Under the pieces are notes generated by a model. The model was not told the DNA's origin and did no database searches. It saw only the letters and a program-made list of their open reading frames with translations. DNA of 64,000 bases from Asinibacterium sp. OR53. Its GTDB lineage: Bacteria > Bacteroidota > Bacteroidia > Chitinophagales > Chitinophagaceae. The stretch spans positions 1,198,505 to 1,262,504 of the forward strand of contig NZ_KI911562.1 of the NCBI RefSeq assembly GCF_000515315.1, in the 5' to 3' direction. The position numbers were made by a program, and so were the translations under genes. Positions 1-9,020 of the stretch are shown piece by piece (within the stretch, counting starts at the first letter, position 1; every line of letters begins with the position of its first letter).

Positions 1-923
1 TAGTTTCCATTGTTTTAGCAAGTTGCAATAACCAGCCGGCAGGTGAGAGCGCTATGCATAGCGCTGGTCAAAAAGATACCATTGCTTGTCCGCCCGGCAG
101 CAGCAAACTGGATGTGGCAAAAATAGAACAGCTCACCGGCATGAAAGGAATGGCCAAGAACGGCGAGTATAAAATAACCGTACCGCAAAACGACCTGAAG
201 ATTGTAGTGGATGGATTCAAGATCATTCCGCCGATGGGATTGGGTAGTTGGATCGCATTCACTTCCTGTGCCGACAGTGTAATGGCCATGGGTGATATTA
301 TTGTAACAGAGACCGATTTAAAACCGGTACAGGCTGAAGTAATTAAACAGGGTTTTCAAATTACCGCCATACACAACCATTTTGTGCGCAACCATCCCAA
401 CGTGATGTACATGCACGTAGATCGCAGAGGTAATATGGAAACTGTTTGCAGCGGTGCCAAAGCCATATTCGATAAAGTAAAGCAAGTGCGTGGCAAAGAT
501 CCTAAAGAAGGCAAACCCGATAGCGTAGTAAACAAATTGAATATTCCCGCGCTCGATTCTGTGATGGGTTATAAAGGTGAAATGGGTAAAGGCGTTTATA
601 AGTACACCATTGGCCGGCCTGACATAACATTAACAGAGCACGGTATTGCGATAAGCACATTCATGGGATTCAATACCTGGGCGGCCTGGCAGGGTACCCC
701 TGAGAGAGCGGCCGTAGCCGGCGATTTCACCATGCTGGAATCGGAAGTAGCGCCCGTAATAAAAGCATTGGTTGAAAATGGCATCGAAGTAGTGGCCGTA
801 CACAACCACATGGTACACGAGCAGCCGCGTATATTTTTCCTGCATTATTGGGGCGTGGGACCTGTTGAACAGTTGGCAAAAGGATTGAGACTGGCCCTGG
901 ATCAAACGAAGGCAAAAAAATAG
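1..923 (+). CDS. DUF1259 (LppY/LpqO-like) lipoprotein, 5' end outside window
   Basis: The reading frame is open from the first complete codon at base 3. The residues before the first internal ATG (base 54) spell a hydrophobic run ending VLASC, a lipobox, so the true start lies upstream of the window and the protein is probably an exported lipoprotein. The body holds two copies of the DUF1259 unit, recognisable by HNHFVRNHPNVMYMHV in the first and HNHMVHEQPRIFFLHYWG in the second. The family is known as LppY/LpqO-like; its biochemical role is not established, though the paired HNH/H residues look like a metal site. It converges on the MocA-like gene, whose stop lies 32 bp away. Confidence 0.85.
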   Translation, partial: VSIVLASCNNQPAGESAMHSAGQKDTIACPPGSSKLDVAKIEQLTGMKGMAKNGEYKITVPQNDLKIVVDGFKIIPPMGLGSWIAFTSCADSVMAMGDIIVTETDLKPVQAEVIKQGFQITAIHNHFVRNHPNVMYMHVDRRGNMETVCSGAKAIFDKVKQVRGKDPKEGKPDSVVNKLNIPALDSVMGYKGEMGKGVYKYTIGRPDITLTEHGIAISTFMGFNTWAAWQGTPERAAVAGDFTMLESEVAPVIKALVENGIEVVAVHNHMVHEQPRIFFLHYWGVGPVEQLAKGLRLALDQTKAKK

Positions 924-954
924 TGGCTGTACTACACGCGGACTTTGCAATCAA

Positions 955-1563
955 TCAGCCGATCAGTTTCCGGTAGTCTTCTGCAGTGTCTACATCTATA
1001 TTCCCTTCAGGAAAGGGAATGAATGCACCCTCATTTAGGTGACGGCGTATGATGCTTTTGGCTCCTGCATCACCGGTCAATTGCAGTAGTTCAGGGAAAA
1101 TGTTTTTGTGAAACAACGCAGGCGTGCCAAAGCTATCGCCGTACGCACTGGCAACAATGTGCTTGCCGGTTGCCTGGTAGGCGGCGATTAAATGCTTCAA
1201 TGACGAAGTGGTTACATAAGGCTGGTCGGCCAACATCAGCACCACCGCTTCTGCAAGCGGGTTCAGTTCAGTGAATGTTTTTATTCCATAACGAATGGAA
1301 GATGCGATTCCTTCCTGCCATTCAGTATTGATGACTGTATGTGCCGCGTTGTTGTTAAGCGCTTCCTGGATAAGACCGGCATTGGCTCCTAAAACAACAA
1401 TAACGGCACCTGCATTGGCATTGATGGCTGCTTCGCATGCATGTTGTACCAGTGTTTTGCCGGCATATAAGAGTAACTGTTTGGGAGTGCCCAATCGCGA
1501 AGAAGCTCCTGCGGCGAGTATGATAACTCCAATGTTGCCGGTATGCATTTTCTCTTCTGCCAT
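955..1563 (-). CDS. MocA-like molybdopterin nucleotidyltransferase
   Basis: This 202-residue protein has the nucleotidyltransferase signature LAAGASSRLGTPKQ at residues 16-29 and the metal-binding LADQP at 111-115, both typical of the MobA/MocA family. MocA-type enzymes attach CMP to the molybdenum cofactor for xanthine-oxidase-family hydroxylases. It is the last gene of the leftward hydroxylase operon, 11 bp after the XdhC-like gene, which fits a role in making the cofactor for the enzyme encoded upstream. The start could be Met1 or Met6; the signature is intact either way. CMP rather than GMP as the nucleotide is inferred from context. Confidence 0.85.
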   Translation of the reverse strand: MAEEKMHTGNIGVIILAAGASSRLGTPKQLLLYAGKTLVQHACEAAINANAGAVIVVLGANAGLIQEALNNNAAHTVINTEWQEGIASSIRYGIKTFTELNPLAEAVVLMLADQPYVTTSSLKHLIAAYQATGKHIVASAYGDSFGTPALFHKNIFPELLQLTGDAGAKSIIRRHLNEGAFIPFPEGNIDVDTAEDYRKLIG

Positions 1564-1574
1564 TGATCTGGTGT

Positions 1575-2732
1575 TTAGTGTGCAGCACTTGCTTCCAGCA
1601 GCATGAATGCTGTGCGCGGGTGAATGCTCACCAACCTGTTACGCAGAAAGCCGCCTTCGCAATCTGCCAACACCGCTTTTATTTCTGCCAGCACCGATAA
1701 GGCGATCTCTTCTGCTGCCTCTGCACCGATATCAAGACCTGTTGGACCATGTATAACTGCACTTTGTTCATCGCCTATATGTATGCCCTGTTCCTGAAAT
1801 GCAGCCATCATGCGCTCCAATCGTTTCTTTGGTCCCAGGGTACCTATGTACCTGCATTGCATGGGCAGGAGCAGTTCCAGCATGGCCAGGTCGTAATTAT
1901 AATTGTGCGTCATCAACACAAAAACAGTTCTCAGATCTATTGTTATTTGTTTGATGATGGCTGCGGGCTCTCCAACAATGATCTTGTACACGTTGGGAAA
2001 ACGCTGCGTATTGGCATGTGTAGCCCTTCCATCCACGATTGTTACCTGCCAGCCCAGAACAGCAGCCATTGCTGTCATTGGTAAAGCATCGTTGCCCGCT
2101 CCAACAAGGATCAATGAAACAGGCGGTTGTAACAGTTCAATGAAGGCGGTAAGGTTATTGCCTTCGGGGTATTGTTTGTGCAACGAAGTTTTGCTGGCCA
2201 GTACAGCCGCCGCATCTTCCTGTACAGCGCTTTTGAGATTGTTGTCGTTGATGGAGCTGTATGTGATTTCTCCGTTGAAAAAGAAACAGGTCCCGGGTTG
2301 GTGTCCATGATAGTCTTCTAATGAAAAGAGCGTAACCACCACGGCATCCTTCCGTTGTAAAAAACATTTTTCCAATATAGCAATGGGATGATTGGCTTGT
2401 AAGGGATCAATGGGTTCAAACAAAATATGAACAATGCCATTGCAGCCCAGTTGCACACCAAACTCTACATCATCTTCGTGCAGTGTATTATAAGTAACCA
2501 GTTTGTTTTGTTGCTGGTTGATGGCGAGTAGGGCTTTTTTCAAAGCATCTCCTTCAAGGCAGCCGCCGCTGATGGCGCCGGTGATCTTTCCGTTGTCTTC
2601 CACCAGCATGCGGGCGCCCGGTCTGCGGTAAGAAGAACCTTCCACATGCACAACCGTTGCAAGGGCCATCTGCCGGCCATTAGACTGCGCTTCTTTGAAC
2701 GCGGTGAGGATATCGCTTATTTCTTTCGTCAT
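1575..2732 (-). CDS. XdhC/CoxI-family cofactor insertion protein
   Basis: The 385-residue protein has an N-terminal XdhC-like domain (GSSYRRPGARMLV at 32-44, GGCLEGD at 56-62, GCNG at 96-99) and a C-terminal Rossmann-type XdhC_C domain beginning at LILVGAGNDA near residue 207. XdhC proteins bind and sulfurate the molybdenum cofactor and deliver it to xanthine-oxidase-type enzymes. The gene begins 16 bp after the stop of the molybdopterin-binding subunit and precedes the MocA-like gene, so this operon carries both the enzyme and its own maturation factors. The length is normal for the two-domain form. Confidence 0.88.
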   Translation of the reverse strand: MTKEISDILTAFKEAQSNGRQMALATVVHVEGSSYRRPGARMLVEDNGKITGAISGGCLEGDALKKALLAINQQQNKLVTYNTLHEDDVEFGVQLGCNGIVHILFEPIDPLQANHPIAILEKCFLQRKDAVVVTLFSLEDYHGHQPGTCFFFNGEITYSSINDNNLKSAVQEDAAAVLASKTSLHKQYPEGNNLTAFIELLQPPVSLILVGAGNDALPMTAMAAVLGWQVTIVDGRATHANTQRFPNVYKIIVGEPAAIIKQITIDLRTVFVLMTHNYNYDLAMLELLLPMQCRYIGTLGPKKRLERMMAAFQEQGIHIGDEQSAVIHGPTGLDIGAEAAEEIALSVLAEIKAVLADCEGGFLRNRLVSIHPRTAFMLLEASAAH

Positions 2733-2748
2733 AGTATAACGAATGATA

Positions 2749-4917
2749 TTAAATCGCGGCCATACTGAAAGGGAGTTTTCTTATGCGCTTGCCTGTGAGA
2801 TCATAAATAGCATTGGTAAGTGCGGGCGCAAAAGGAGGCAGTCCGGGTTCACCCACGCCACCTGCATCTGCATTATTCTCCATGATATGCACTTCAACAG
2901 GGGGTACATCGTTTATACGCGGCATATTGTATGCGTAAAAATTTTTTTGAACTACCATCCCATTGTCGAATGTGATCTCGTGTATGGTGGCAGCGCCCAG
3001 AGCCATCACAATACTGCCTTCCACCTGTGCTTTGATCGTATCGGGGTTTACATACCAGCCGCAATCGATCACGGCCCATACCTGGTCGATCTTTATTTTT
3101 CCATCGGCCTGCCGCGATATTTTTACCACCTGGCCCACGGTAGTGCCAAAACATTCGGTGATGGCTACACCATAGCCTTTTTTCCTGTTCTTCCAGCCCG
3201 ATACTTCTTCCAGTTTGTTGATCAGTTGCTGGCAACGTTCTTCTTTTGCATATTGTCTCCTGAACGTCAACGGATCTTTCCCTGCTGCAATGGCCAGTTC
3301 ATCCATAAAACTTTCATACGCAAATCCATTGGTGGAAGCATACACCGAACGCCACCAGAGCGGAGGGATGGGTGTTTCAAAAGGCACATCTGCGAAACTG
3401 ATGTTTTGAATGTTATCGTAGTAAGCTTTGAGAAATCCTTCGGTGGTGCTTCCGTTGGGTTTATCCTTCGGCGCTCCCTGCCAATGCCCGATATTTTGTC
3501 CGGCAAACCGCACTTTGAAAGCATCGATCCCGCCATTGGTAACCACGCCTTCGCAGCGGTAACAGATGCCCGGCCGATATGGGCCCTGGGTCATATCATC
3601 TTCGCGTGTCCACACTACTTGCACAGGTCCTTTTATTTCTTTTGAAATAACGGCCGCCTCGTGGGGATAGTCCATGAAAGCTTTCCGCCCGAATCCTCCG
3701 CCCAGGAAAGTCATGTTAACAATCACTTTTTCTTTTGGCAGTCCCAGGTCTTTGCTCACATAATCCTGTATCCAGTCGGGCGCCTGTATCGGCCCCCAGA
3801 TCTCGATCTGATCTCCCTGGTAGTGCGCTACACAGTTCAAAGGTTCCAGGCAACTGTGCGATTGGTAAGGTGTTTCATACACAACATCAATTTTCTTTTG
3901 TGCCTGTTCAATGATAGGAGTCGGGTCTCCTTTTTTGCGGAACGACAAACCTTCCTGTGTGTTCAAAATGGTTTTCATGCGGCTATAGAGATCTTCTGTG
4001 CCTACATGCTCAAACCCACTGTCATCCCATTCTACTTTCAACGCTCTTTTTCCCTGCAAAGCAGCCCATGTAGAATCGGCCACTACTGCTACGCCTTCGC
4101 GAAAAGTATTGTGAACACCCATGCGTACTTTGAAAACATGTTTAACACCTGGTATTTTACGGGTATCCGTATCGTCGAAGCTTTTTACTTTCCCAAGGAA
4201 GCGTGGATTGCGCTCTACCATGGCATAGAGCATACCCGGAATTTTTTTATCCAGTCCGAACACCGCTGTTCCGTTTGTTTTCAAAGCAGTGTCCTGCCGG
4301 TGCAGCGGTTTACGGATCAGCTTATATTCCGAAGTTTTTTTGAGTAGTACATTTTTTGGCGCGGGTAATTTCGATGCATCCACCACCAGTTCACCATAAT
4401 TTAATTTCCTGCCCGAAGACTTGTGTATAACGAACCCGGCTTCTGCATGGCATTCCGAAGCAGGCACATCCCATTTGGCTGCCGCCGCTGCTATCAACAT
4501 TTCGCGTGCCGTTGCGCTGAGGTTCAATAAATGCTTATAAGAACCGCGGATGGTAGAGCTGCCGCCTGTTATTTGGTTGCCGTATTTTTCTTTGTTGCCT
4601 TTGGCGAATATGATGTTGACATCGTTGAGGTTCACTTCCAGTTCTTCTGCAATGATCTGGGGTATCGATTGATAAACACCCTGTCCCATTTCTGCACGAT
4701 GACTTACGAGCGTCACTTTTCCGGAAGTATCTATGTATATCCAGGAATTCATCTCAATACCGAATTGCTCCGCTTCCGCCTGGTTAATGATCTTTGGCGC
4801 TTCAGCGCTTGCCGGGAAATAAAAACCCAGGCAGAGCGCGGCTCCGGTGAGGCCGGATGATCTGAGAAAATCCCTTCTCGATATGTTTTTAGGACTGGCT
4901 GGCACAGACATATACAA
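2749..4917 (-). CDS. Molybdopterin-binding subunit of a xanthine-oxidase-family hydroxylase (IorB-like)
   Basis: This 722-residue catalytic subunit begins with a twin-arginine signal (SRRDFLRSSGLTGAAL at 13-28), so it is exported folded to the periplasm. The body follows the aldehyde oxidase/isoquinoline 1-oxidoreductase beta layout, including GGGFGRKAF in the cofactor-binding region and the catalytic glutamate E690 in GVGEPG near the C-terminus. With the 2Fe-2S subunit (5642-6106) and the dihaem cytochrome (4944-5576) it would form a periplasmic hydroxylase passing electrons to a c-type cytochrome. The substrate cannot be read from the sequence; aldehydes or N-heterocycles are typical for the family. 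Confidence 0.9.
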   Translation of the reverse strand: MYMSVPASPKNISRRDFLRSSGLTGAALCLGFYFPASAEAPKIINQAEAEQFGIEMNSWIYIDTSGKVTLVSHRAEMGQGVYQSIPQIIAEELEVNLNDVNIIFAKGNKEKYGNQITGGSSTIRGSYKHLLNLSATAREMLIAAAAAKWDVPASECHAEAGFVIHKSSGRKLNYGELVVDASKLPAPKNVLLKKTSEYKLIRKPLHRQDTALKTNGTAVFGLDKKIPGMLYAMVERNPRFLGKVKSFDDTDTRKIPGVKHVFKVRMGVHNTFREGVAVVADSTWAALQGKRALKVEWDDSGFEHVGTEDLYSRMKTILNTQEGLSFRKKGDPTPIIEQAQKKIDVVYETPYQSHSCLEPLNCVAHYQGDQIEIWGPIQAPDWIQDYVSKDLGLPKEKVIVNMTFLGGGFGRKAFMDYPHEAAVISKEIKGPVQVVWTREDDMTQGPYRPGICYRCEGVVTNGGIDAFKVRFAGQNIGHWQGAPKDKPNGSTTEGFLKAYYDNIQNISFADVPFETPIPPLWWRSVYASTNGFAYESFMDELAIAAGKDPLTFRRQYAKEERCQQLINKLEEVSGWKNRKKGYGVAITECFGTTVGQVVKISRQADGKIKIDQVWAVIDCGWYVNPDTIKAQVEGSIVMALGAATIHEITFDNGMVVQKNFYAYNMPRINDVPPVEVHIMENNADAGGVGEPGLPPFAPALTNAIYDLTGKRIRKLPFSMAAI

Positions 4918-4943
4918 TATCTTTTAGTGGATGAAGGTTATTA

Positions 4944-5576
4944 TCATTGTTTGGGAGCATAGGCTCCTTTTTTGATCCAGGTGGTCCATGCTTTGGCAAA
5001 CTCTTCATGGCTCATCGGCGGCAGCGCGCGGCCCTCACCGGGACTCCATGCTGCTACCACCAAACCATCATGGGCATGTTCCAATAACTGGTTGAGGTTT
5101 TTATTACCGTTTTGTTTTGGATCTATGAGTTGTTTGGCCAATTGATGCGCCGATCTTCCCTGGAATACCATCTTCATATTAGCGGGGGGCAGGTGCCAGC
5201 TCGGATTACCGGGCGGCGTATGTACCCCGGCTGTGTTCTCTGGTTGATGGCAATTCGCGCATTTCATGGCATAAAGACCTTTGCCATCGGCTCCTCTCTT
5301 GGGGAACATGGTATGCAGGTGACTGTCATCGCCCTGCAACGGAACATCTCCCGAGGGATGGCAGTTCATACAACGGGGACTCATGAGCACTTTATATACC
5401 TGCATAAAAGCTTTCACCGATTCAACGCTATCCCTATTGCCGTACTTGCTATTTGTTGCACTGTAGTTATTGAACCCGGAACTTACCACTGCAATAACCG
5501 AAAGCATGATCAATAAAACAGTAGCCGTTTTTACCGGCTGGAAATAACGCGCTTTATGTTCCGAATGCTGTTTCAT
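4944..5576 (-). CDS. Membrane-anchored dihaem cytochrome c of the molybdenum hydroxylase
   Basis: The 210-residue protein has one N-terminal membrane segment (about residues 16-34) and two c-type haem motifs, CMNCH at 69-73 and CANCH at 106-110. It sits between the 2Fe-2S and molybdopterin subunits of the operon, so it is the likely electron acceptor of the periplasmic hydroxylase, anchored by its N-terminus. The region around PPGNPSWHLPPANMKMVF is conserved-looking, but I assign no function to it. Similar haem proteins beside IorAB-type enzymes are sometimes annotated as isoquinoline 1-oxidoreductase subunits; that name gives context, not substrate. Confidence 0.8.
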   Translation of the reverse strand: MKQHSEHKARYFQPVKTATVLLIMLSVIAVVSSGFNNYSATNSKYGNRDSVESVKAFMQVYKVLMSPRCMNCHPSGDVPLQGDDSHLHTMFPKRGADGKGLYAMKCANCHQPENTAGVHTPPGNPSWHLPPANMKMVFQGRSAHQLAKQLIDPKQNGNKNLNQLLEHAHDGLVVAAWSPGEGRALPPMSHEEFAKAWTTWIKKGAYAPKQ

Positions 5577-5641
5577 AATGTATAAATGAATTTCACAGTA
5601 TCCAATTTGTATTCAAAACTGTACCAGTCGATGTTCATGCA

Positions 5642-6106
5642 CTAGCTTCCTTTTTGCTGCATCTCTGCTGCCAGGTGAATGGCTTTGCGGATGCGCAGGT
5701 AGGTGCCGCACCGGCATATATTGCCCGCCATGGCATCGTCGATATCCTTGTCGGTAGGATGGGGATTTTCCCTGAGCAGCACCGCTGCCGACATCAACTG
5801 GCCTGAATGGCAATACCCGCATTGCGGCACATCAATTTCTGCCCAGGCCTGTTGCAATGGATGGTTATTGGTTTCCGATAAACCTTCGATGGTGATTATT
5901 TTTTGGCCTTCGGCCCGCTTAACTTTTGTAACACAGGAGCGAACGGCTTCTCCATTCAGGTGAACGGTGCAGGCACCGCACTGGGCTACGCCGCAGCCAT
6001 ATTTGGTGCCGGTAAGACCCAGCACATCCCTTATGACCCATAGTAATGGCATATCCGGATCTACATCTACCTCATAGTTGTGCCGGTTTACATTTAATGA
6101 AATCAT
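5642..6106 (-). CDS. 2Fe-2S subunit of the molybdenum hydroxylase (IorA-like)
   Basis: The 154-residue protein carries two [2Fe-2S] clusters in the order of xanthine-oxidase-family small subunits: a plant-type cluster with C38, C43, C46 and C58, and an all-helical cluster with C96, C99, C131 and C133 (QCGYCHSGQ and NICRCGTY). It transfers electrons from the molybdopterin subunit, here presumably to the dihaem cytochrome encoded next. It is the first gene of the leftward operon, and its start codon faces the divergent acyltransferase gene across about 100 bp of AT-rich DNA that should contain both promoters. Confidence 0.92.
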   Translation of the reverse strand: MISLNVNRHNYEVDVDPDMPLLWVIRDVLGLTGTKYGCGVAQCGACTVHLNGEAVRSCVTKVKRAEGQKIITIEGLSETNNHPLQQAWAEIDVPQCGYCHSGQLMSAAVLLRENPHPTDKDIDDAMAGNICRCGTYLRIRKAIHLAAEMQQKGS

Positions 6107-6206
6107 ATGTGATGAATATTACTGTAAGAGATGACTATAAAGATATTTTTTCTTTGCCACTCTTTTATTATAAATTTCAAAGAATTTATTGCGAAAATCA
6201 AGCACG

Positions 6207-7391
6207 ATGCAGGTAAGTTCTTCCGCGTTTACAGACAGCAAAAGACATTATGGTATACTGGATGGATTAAGGGGTGTGGCAGCCGTAACGGTTGTCATTT
6301 TTCACATCCTGGAAACATTTACAGATGGAAATCACGCAAAACAACTGATCAATCATGGCTACATGGCGGTGGATTTTTTCTTTCTGTTGTCGGGCTTTGT
6401 TATCGGGTATGCTTACGACGACCGTTGGGGTAGAATGCGATTGGGTGCTTTTTTCAAGCGACGCCTGATCCGGCTGCATCCTATGATCATCGTTGGTATG
6501 TTGATAGGGGGTATTACTTTTTATTATCAAGCTTCTGCCATCTGGCCGCAGATCAGCAGCGTACCGGTTGGTAAATTGTTGCTGGTTATGTTCGTTGGGT
6601 TTACGCTATTGCCCGTTCCGCTCTCGCTTGACATCAGGGGCTGGCAGGAGATGCACCCGCTCGACGGACCCGCCTGGTCTTTGTTCTTTGAATATGTTGG
6701 CAATATCCTGTATGCCCTTTTTATTCGCAAATGTTCTAACCGGTTGCTTTCCGTGCTCGTGCTGATCGCCGGTGTGGCCCTTGTTCATCTTGCAGTAACC
6801 AGTCCTAATGGAGACCTAATTGGCGGATGGTCTGTTGAGCCGGCCCAGTTCCGGATCGGAATTACGCGTTTGCTGTATCCGTTTTTAGCTGGCCTTTTGC
6901 TGAACCGTGTGGCGAAACTTACGCATGTAAAAAACGCTTTTACCTGGTGCAGTTTGCTCCTGCTCGTTGTGCTGGCCGTACCAAGAGTGGGCGGGAGCAA
7001 TCAGTTGTGGCAGAACGGACTGTACGATGCGCTTTGTGTAGTAATTGCTTTTCCGCTCATCGTTTACCTGGGTGCAAGCGGTGAGTTGAAAGAAGGGATT
7101 GCTGCAAAGGTCTGCAAGTTCTTCGGTGATATTTCTTATCCTTTATACATCATACACTACCCATTTATTTATATGTTCATGGCCTGGGTATCGAATCATA
7201 AATCGATATTGGCCGGCACATCCGGAGGCTCTTTTCAATTGGTGGCTGTAGCTGTTGGGGTGCTTGTTATAACAGTAGCGTTAGCCTATGCCTGCTTAAA
7301 ATTGTACGATGAGCCGGTGAGGAAATGGTTGACAAAGCGTTTTATCACATCAAATAATAAGGCAGAGAAGGCTGCGCCGCAGTATGTTTAA
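6207..7391 (+). CDS. Membrane acyltransferase 3 family protein
   Basis: This is a polytopic membrane acyltransferase of about 394 residues (Acyltransferase_3 fold). The N-terminal YGILDGLRGVAAVTVVIFH carries the LDGLRG signature and the family histidine, followed by about ten hydrophobic segments and a C-terminal tail ending YDEPVRKWL. Such enzymes O-acetylate surface sugars or lipids. A longer frame opens at a TTG (6189), but the ATG at 6207 lies closer to the conserved region and I prefer it. It is monocistronic and divergent from the hydroxylase operon. Confidence 0.85.
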   Translation: MQVSSSAFTDSKRHYGILDGLRGVAAVTVVIFHILETFTDGNHAKQLINHGYMAVDFFFLLSGFVIGYAYDDRWGRMRLGAFFKRRLIRLHPMIIVGMLIGGITFYYQASAIWPQISSVPVGKLLLVMFVGFTLLPVPLSLDIRGWQEMHPLDGPAWSLFFEYVGNILYALFIRKCSNRLLSVLVLIAGVALVHLAVTSPNGDLIGGWSVEPAQFRIGITRLLYPFLAGLLLNRVAKLTHVKNAFTWCSLLLLVVLAVPRVGGSNQLWQNGLYDALCVVIAFPLIVYLGASGELKEGIAAKVCKFFGDISYPLYIIHYPFIYMFMAWVSNHKSILAGTSGGSFQLVAVAVGVLVITVALAYACLKLYDEPVRKWLTKRFITSNNKAEKAAPQYV

Positions 7392-7460
7392 ATGTTAGTA
7401 AGATGATCAGGAAATAGCCCTTTTTGACTTATATTCCTGTTATAGAGTGTATTGGTATGG

Positions 7461-7766
7461 TTAACTGGTTTCCGATAACCTCTTTCTGAGATCCATTCTG
7501 GCATGCAAGATTCTGATGATCTCGATTTTGTACTTTGTCGAAGACCTGTAAAAAATAATATGCTGACCTGCTCTGCACCCAAATATATCTTTGCTTATTT
7601 CAGGATAGTGCTTCCCGGATATGGTTGAATCTGCCAAGTCCTGGCAATAATCTAATACCATCTGGTAATACCTGTCCGCTTGTGTTTCTGACCAAACTTC
7701 AAAGGTGTAATCCCAAATTTTAGAAAGGTCTTCTACGGCTTTATTAGTGAGAATATAATTAGCCAT
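7461..7766 (-). CDS. RelE/ParE-family toxin
   Basis: The 101-residue protein matches the ParE/RelE fold: an N-terminal helix pair (VEDLSKIWDYTFEVWSETQA), a strand with FGCRAGQHIIFYR, and the C-terminal strand IEIIRILHARMD typical of ParE toxins. ParE-type toxins poison DNA gyrase, whereas RelE-type ones cleave mRNA at the ribosome; the IIRILHARMD end favours the ParE side. Its start codon overlaps the 3' end of the antitoxin gene by 8 bp, giving the usual antitoxin-toxin order and translational coupling. Confidence 0.88.
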   Translation of the reverse strand: MANYILTNKAVEDLSKIWDYTFEVWSETQADRYYQMVLDYCQDLADSTISGKHYPEISKDIFGCRAGQHIIFYRSSTKYKIEIIRILHARMDLRKRLSETS

Positions 7767-8013
7767 TTTTTCTTTTGCCAGCTTTTAGCTTTTGAAGATG
7801 CTTTTTCGCGTCAAAGTTTTTGGCTAATCCACTTTCAATCCCGTCTTCAATTGCTCGTTTCAACGCAATGATTTTATTTTCTTCTTCTTCTAAAAGGCGA
7901 AGCCCTGCTCTAACTACTTCACTGGCATTTTTGAATCTACCGGTTGAGACCCTGTTGTCAACAAAATGCTCAAAATGATCTCCCAGCGATATTGATGTAT
8001 TACGGCTCATCAT
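7759..8013 (-). CDS. ParD-family antitoxin
   Basis: The 84-residue protein has an N-terminal ribbon-helix-helix region (NTSISLGDHFEHFVDNRV followed by FKNASEVVRAGLRLLEEEE) of the ParD/CC2985 type and a charged C-terminal tail that should wrap the toxin. Two consecutive ATG codons (8013 and 8010) could serve as start. A perfect 10-bp inverted repeat lies 13 bp upstream and is the probable operator for autorepression by the antitoxin or complex. Confidence 0.88.
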   Translation of the reverse strand: MMSRNTSISLGDHFEHFVDNRVSTGRFKNASEVVRAGLRLLEEEENKIIALKRAIEDGIESGLAKNFDAKKHLQKLKAGKRKNG

Positions 8014-8025
8014 ACTAGTTTGCGT

Positions 8026-8050
8026 AAAGTTACCAATTTTTGGTAACTTT
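8026..8050. promoter_or_regulatory. Inverted repeat, probable ParD operator
   Basis: AAAGTTACCA (8026-8035) and TGGTAACTTT (8041-8050) are perfect inverted repeats around a 5-base ATTTT spacer. The site lies immediately upstream of the antitoxin start, where ParD dimers usually bind. A hairpin role is possible but the position favours an operator. Confidence 0.6.
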
Positions 8051-8142
8051 CAATGATCAATTTGTTCCGATTTTTACAATGTGCACTTTGCCCCATGGCA
8101 TAACTTTGCTAATGATTTGCTGATAGACTGATATACTACCGG

Positions 8143-8955
8143 TTGCATTACAAGGAATACATACCTTCTGAAGCATTGAAGAAATATGTTCAATGCTATT
8201 ACATTTACGAATCTGACACAGATACTGTAATGGAGGATAAGGCTTTTGCCACTGGCTGTGTTGAAGTGATGTTTAATCTAAGCGGTATTCAGTGGGAAAC
8301 AAAGGCAAATGGTGCATTTGCAGCTACTCCGAAAGTTGAACTATGGGGACAGGTCCTGGACCCGCTTTCTTTTAGAACGGTTGGTAAAAACTGCATGCTG
8401 GGTATCCGGTTCTACCCCTTTTCGGCTGCTGTTTTTTTACAAGAAGATATTCAGTTGTTCAACGACAAGATCCTGAACCTTACAGATGTACTGGGGAAAC
8501 CCATTGAAGAACTGCACTTACAACTGCTCGAAGCAGAATCGTTAGCGAAAAGAATTGATTGCGTGGAAGCTTTTCTGTTGAACAAGTTGTTAATGGGCGG
8601 GAAGATCGATAAAATAACCCTTGTGAAGCAAGTGATGCATGAATTGAAGCAGGAGGATTTTTTTGATAACATTGAAAATGTGGCCTCCAGGTATGGAATT
8701 AGTTCCAGGTATCTTCAAAAAATATTTTTGCAATACACAGGGCTTACACCCAAACTATATAGTAAGATCAACCGTTTTCAGAACAGTCTTTTACTCCTAT
8801 CGAAAGGAAACCAATCCCTTACTTCTATTGCGTACGAATGTGGTTATTTCGATCAATCGCATTTCATAAAAGAGTTCAGGCGTTTTACCGGTGCGGTACC
8901 GTCTGGATACGATTTTGCCAATACTACGGCTGTACTCGCTTCTCCCAATAAATAA
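8143..8955 (+). CDS. AraC-family transcriptional regulator
   Basis: The 270-residue protein has an N-terminal sensing domain (MHYKEYIPSEALKKYVQCYY, then GIRFYPFSAAVFL) of the type found in many Bacteroidota AraC regulators, and a C-terminal double helix-turn-helix containing VASRYGISSRYLQKIF and IAYECGYFDQSHFIKEFRRF. The start is a TTG at 8143; no in-frame ATG lies between it and the upstream stop at 8113-8115, and the conserved-looking residues begin right after it. A TAACTTTG sequence at 8101-8108 resembles the Bacteroidota -7 box. The next gene, a PEP-mutase-like enzyme on the same strand, is a plausible target. Confidence 0.85.
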   Translation: MHYKEYIPSEALKKYVQCYYIYESDTDTVMEDKAFATGCVEVMFNLSGIQWETKANGAFAATPKVELWGQVLDPLSFRTVGKNCMLGIRFYPFSAAVFLQEDIQLFNDKILNLTDVLGKPIEELHLQLLEAESLAKRIDCVEAFLLNKLLMGGKIDKITLVKQVMHELKQEDFFDNIENVASRYGISSRYLQKIFLQYTGLTPKLYSKINRFQNSLLLLSKGNQSLTSIAYECGYFDQSHFIKEFRRFTGAVPSGYDFANTTAVLASPNK

Positions 8956-9020
8956 GCTGTTCCGTTTTGTACAATTTTTCTTTTTTATGCTTGTCCAACT
9001 TTGTGCATAAATAGAAAATC

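Noticed and set aside
2743..3645. 300-codon plus-strand frame
   Set aside because: It lies wholly antisense to the well-supported molybdopterin subunit and its sequence has no domain-like pattern.
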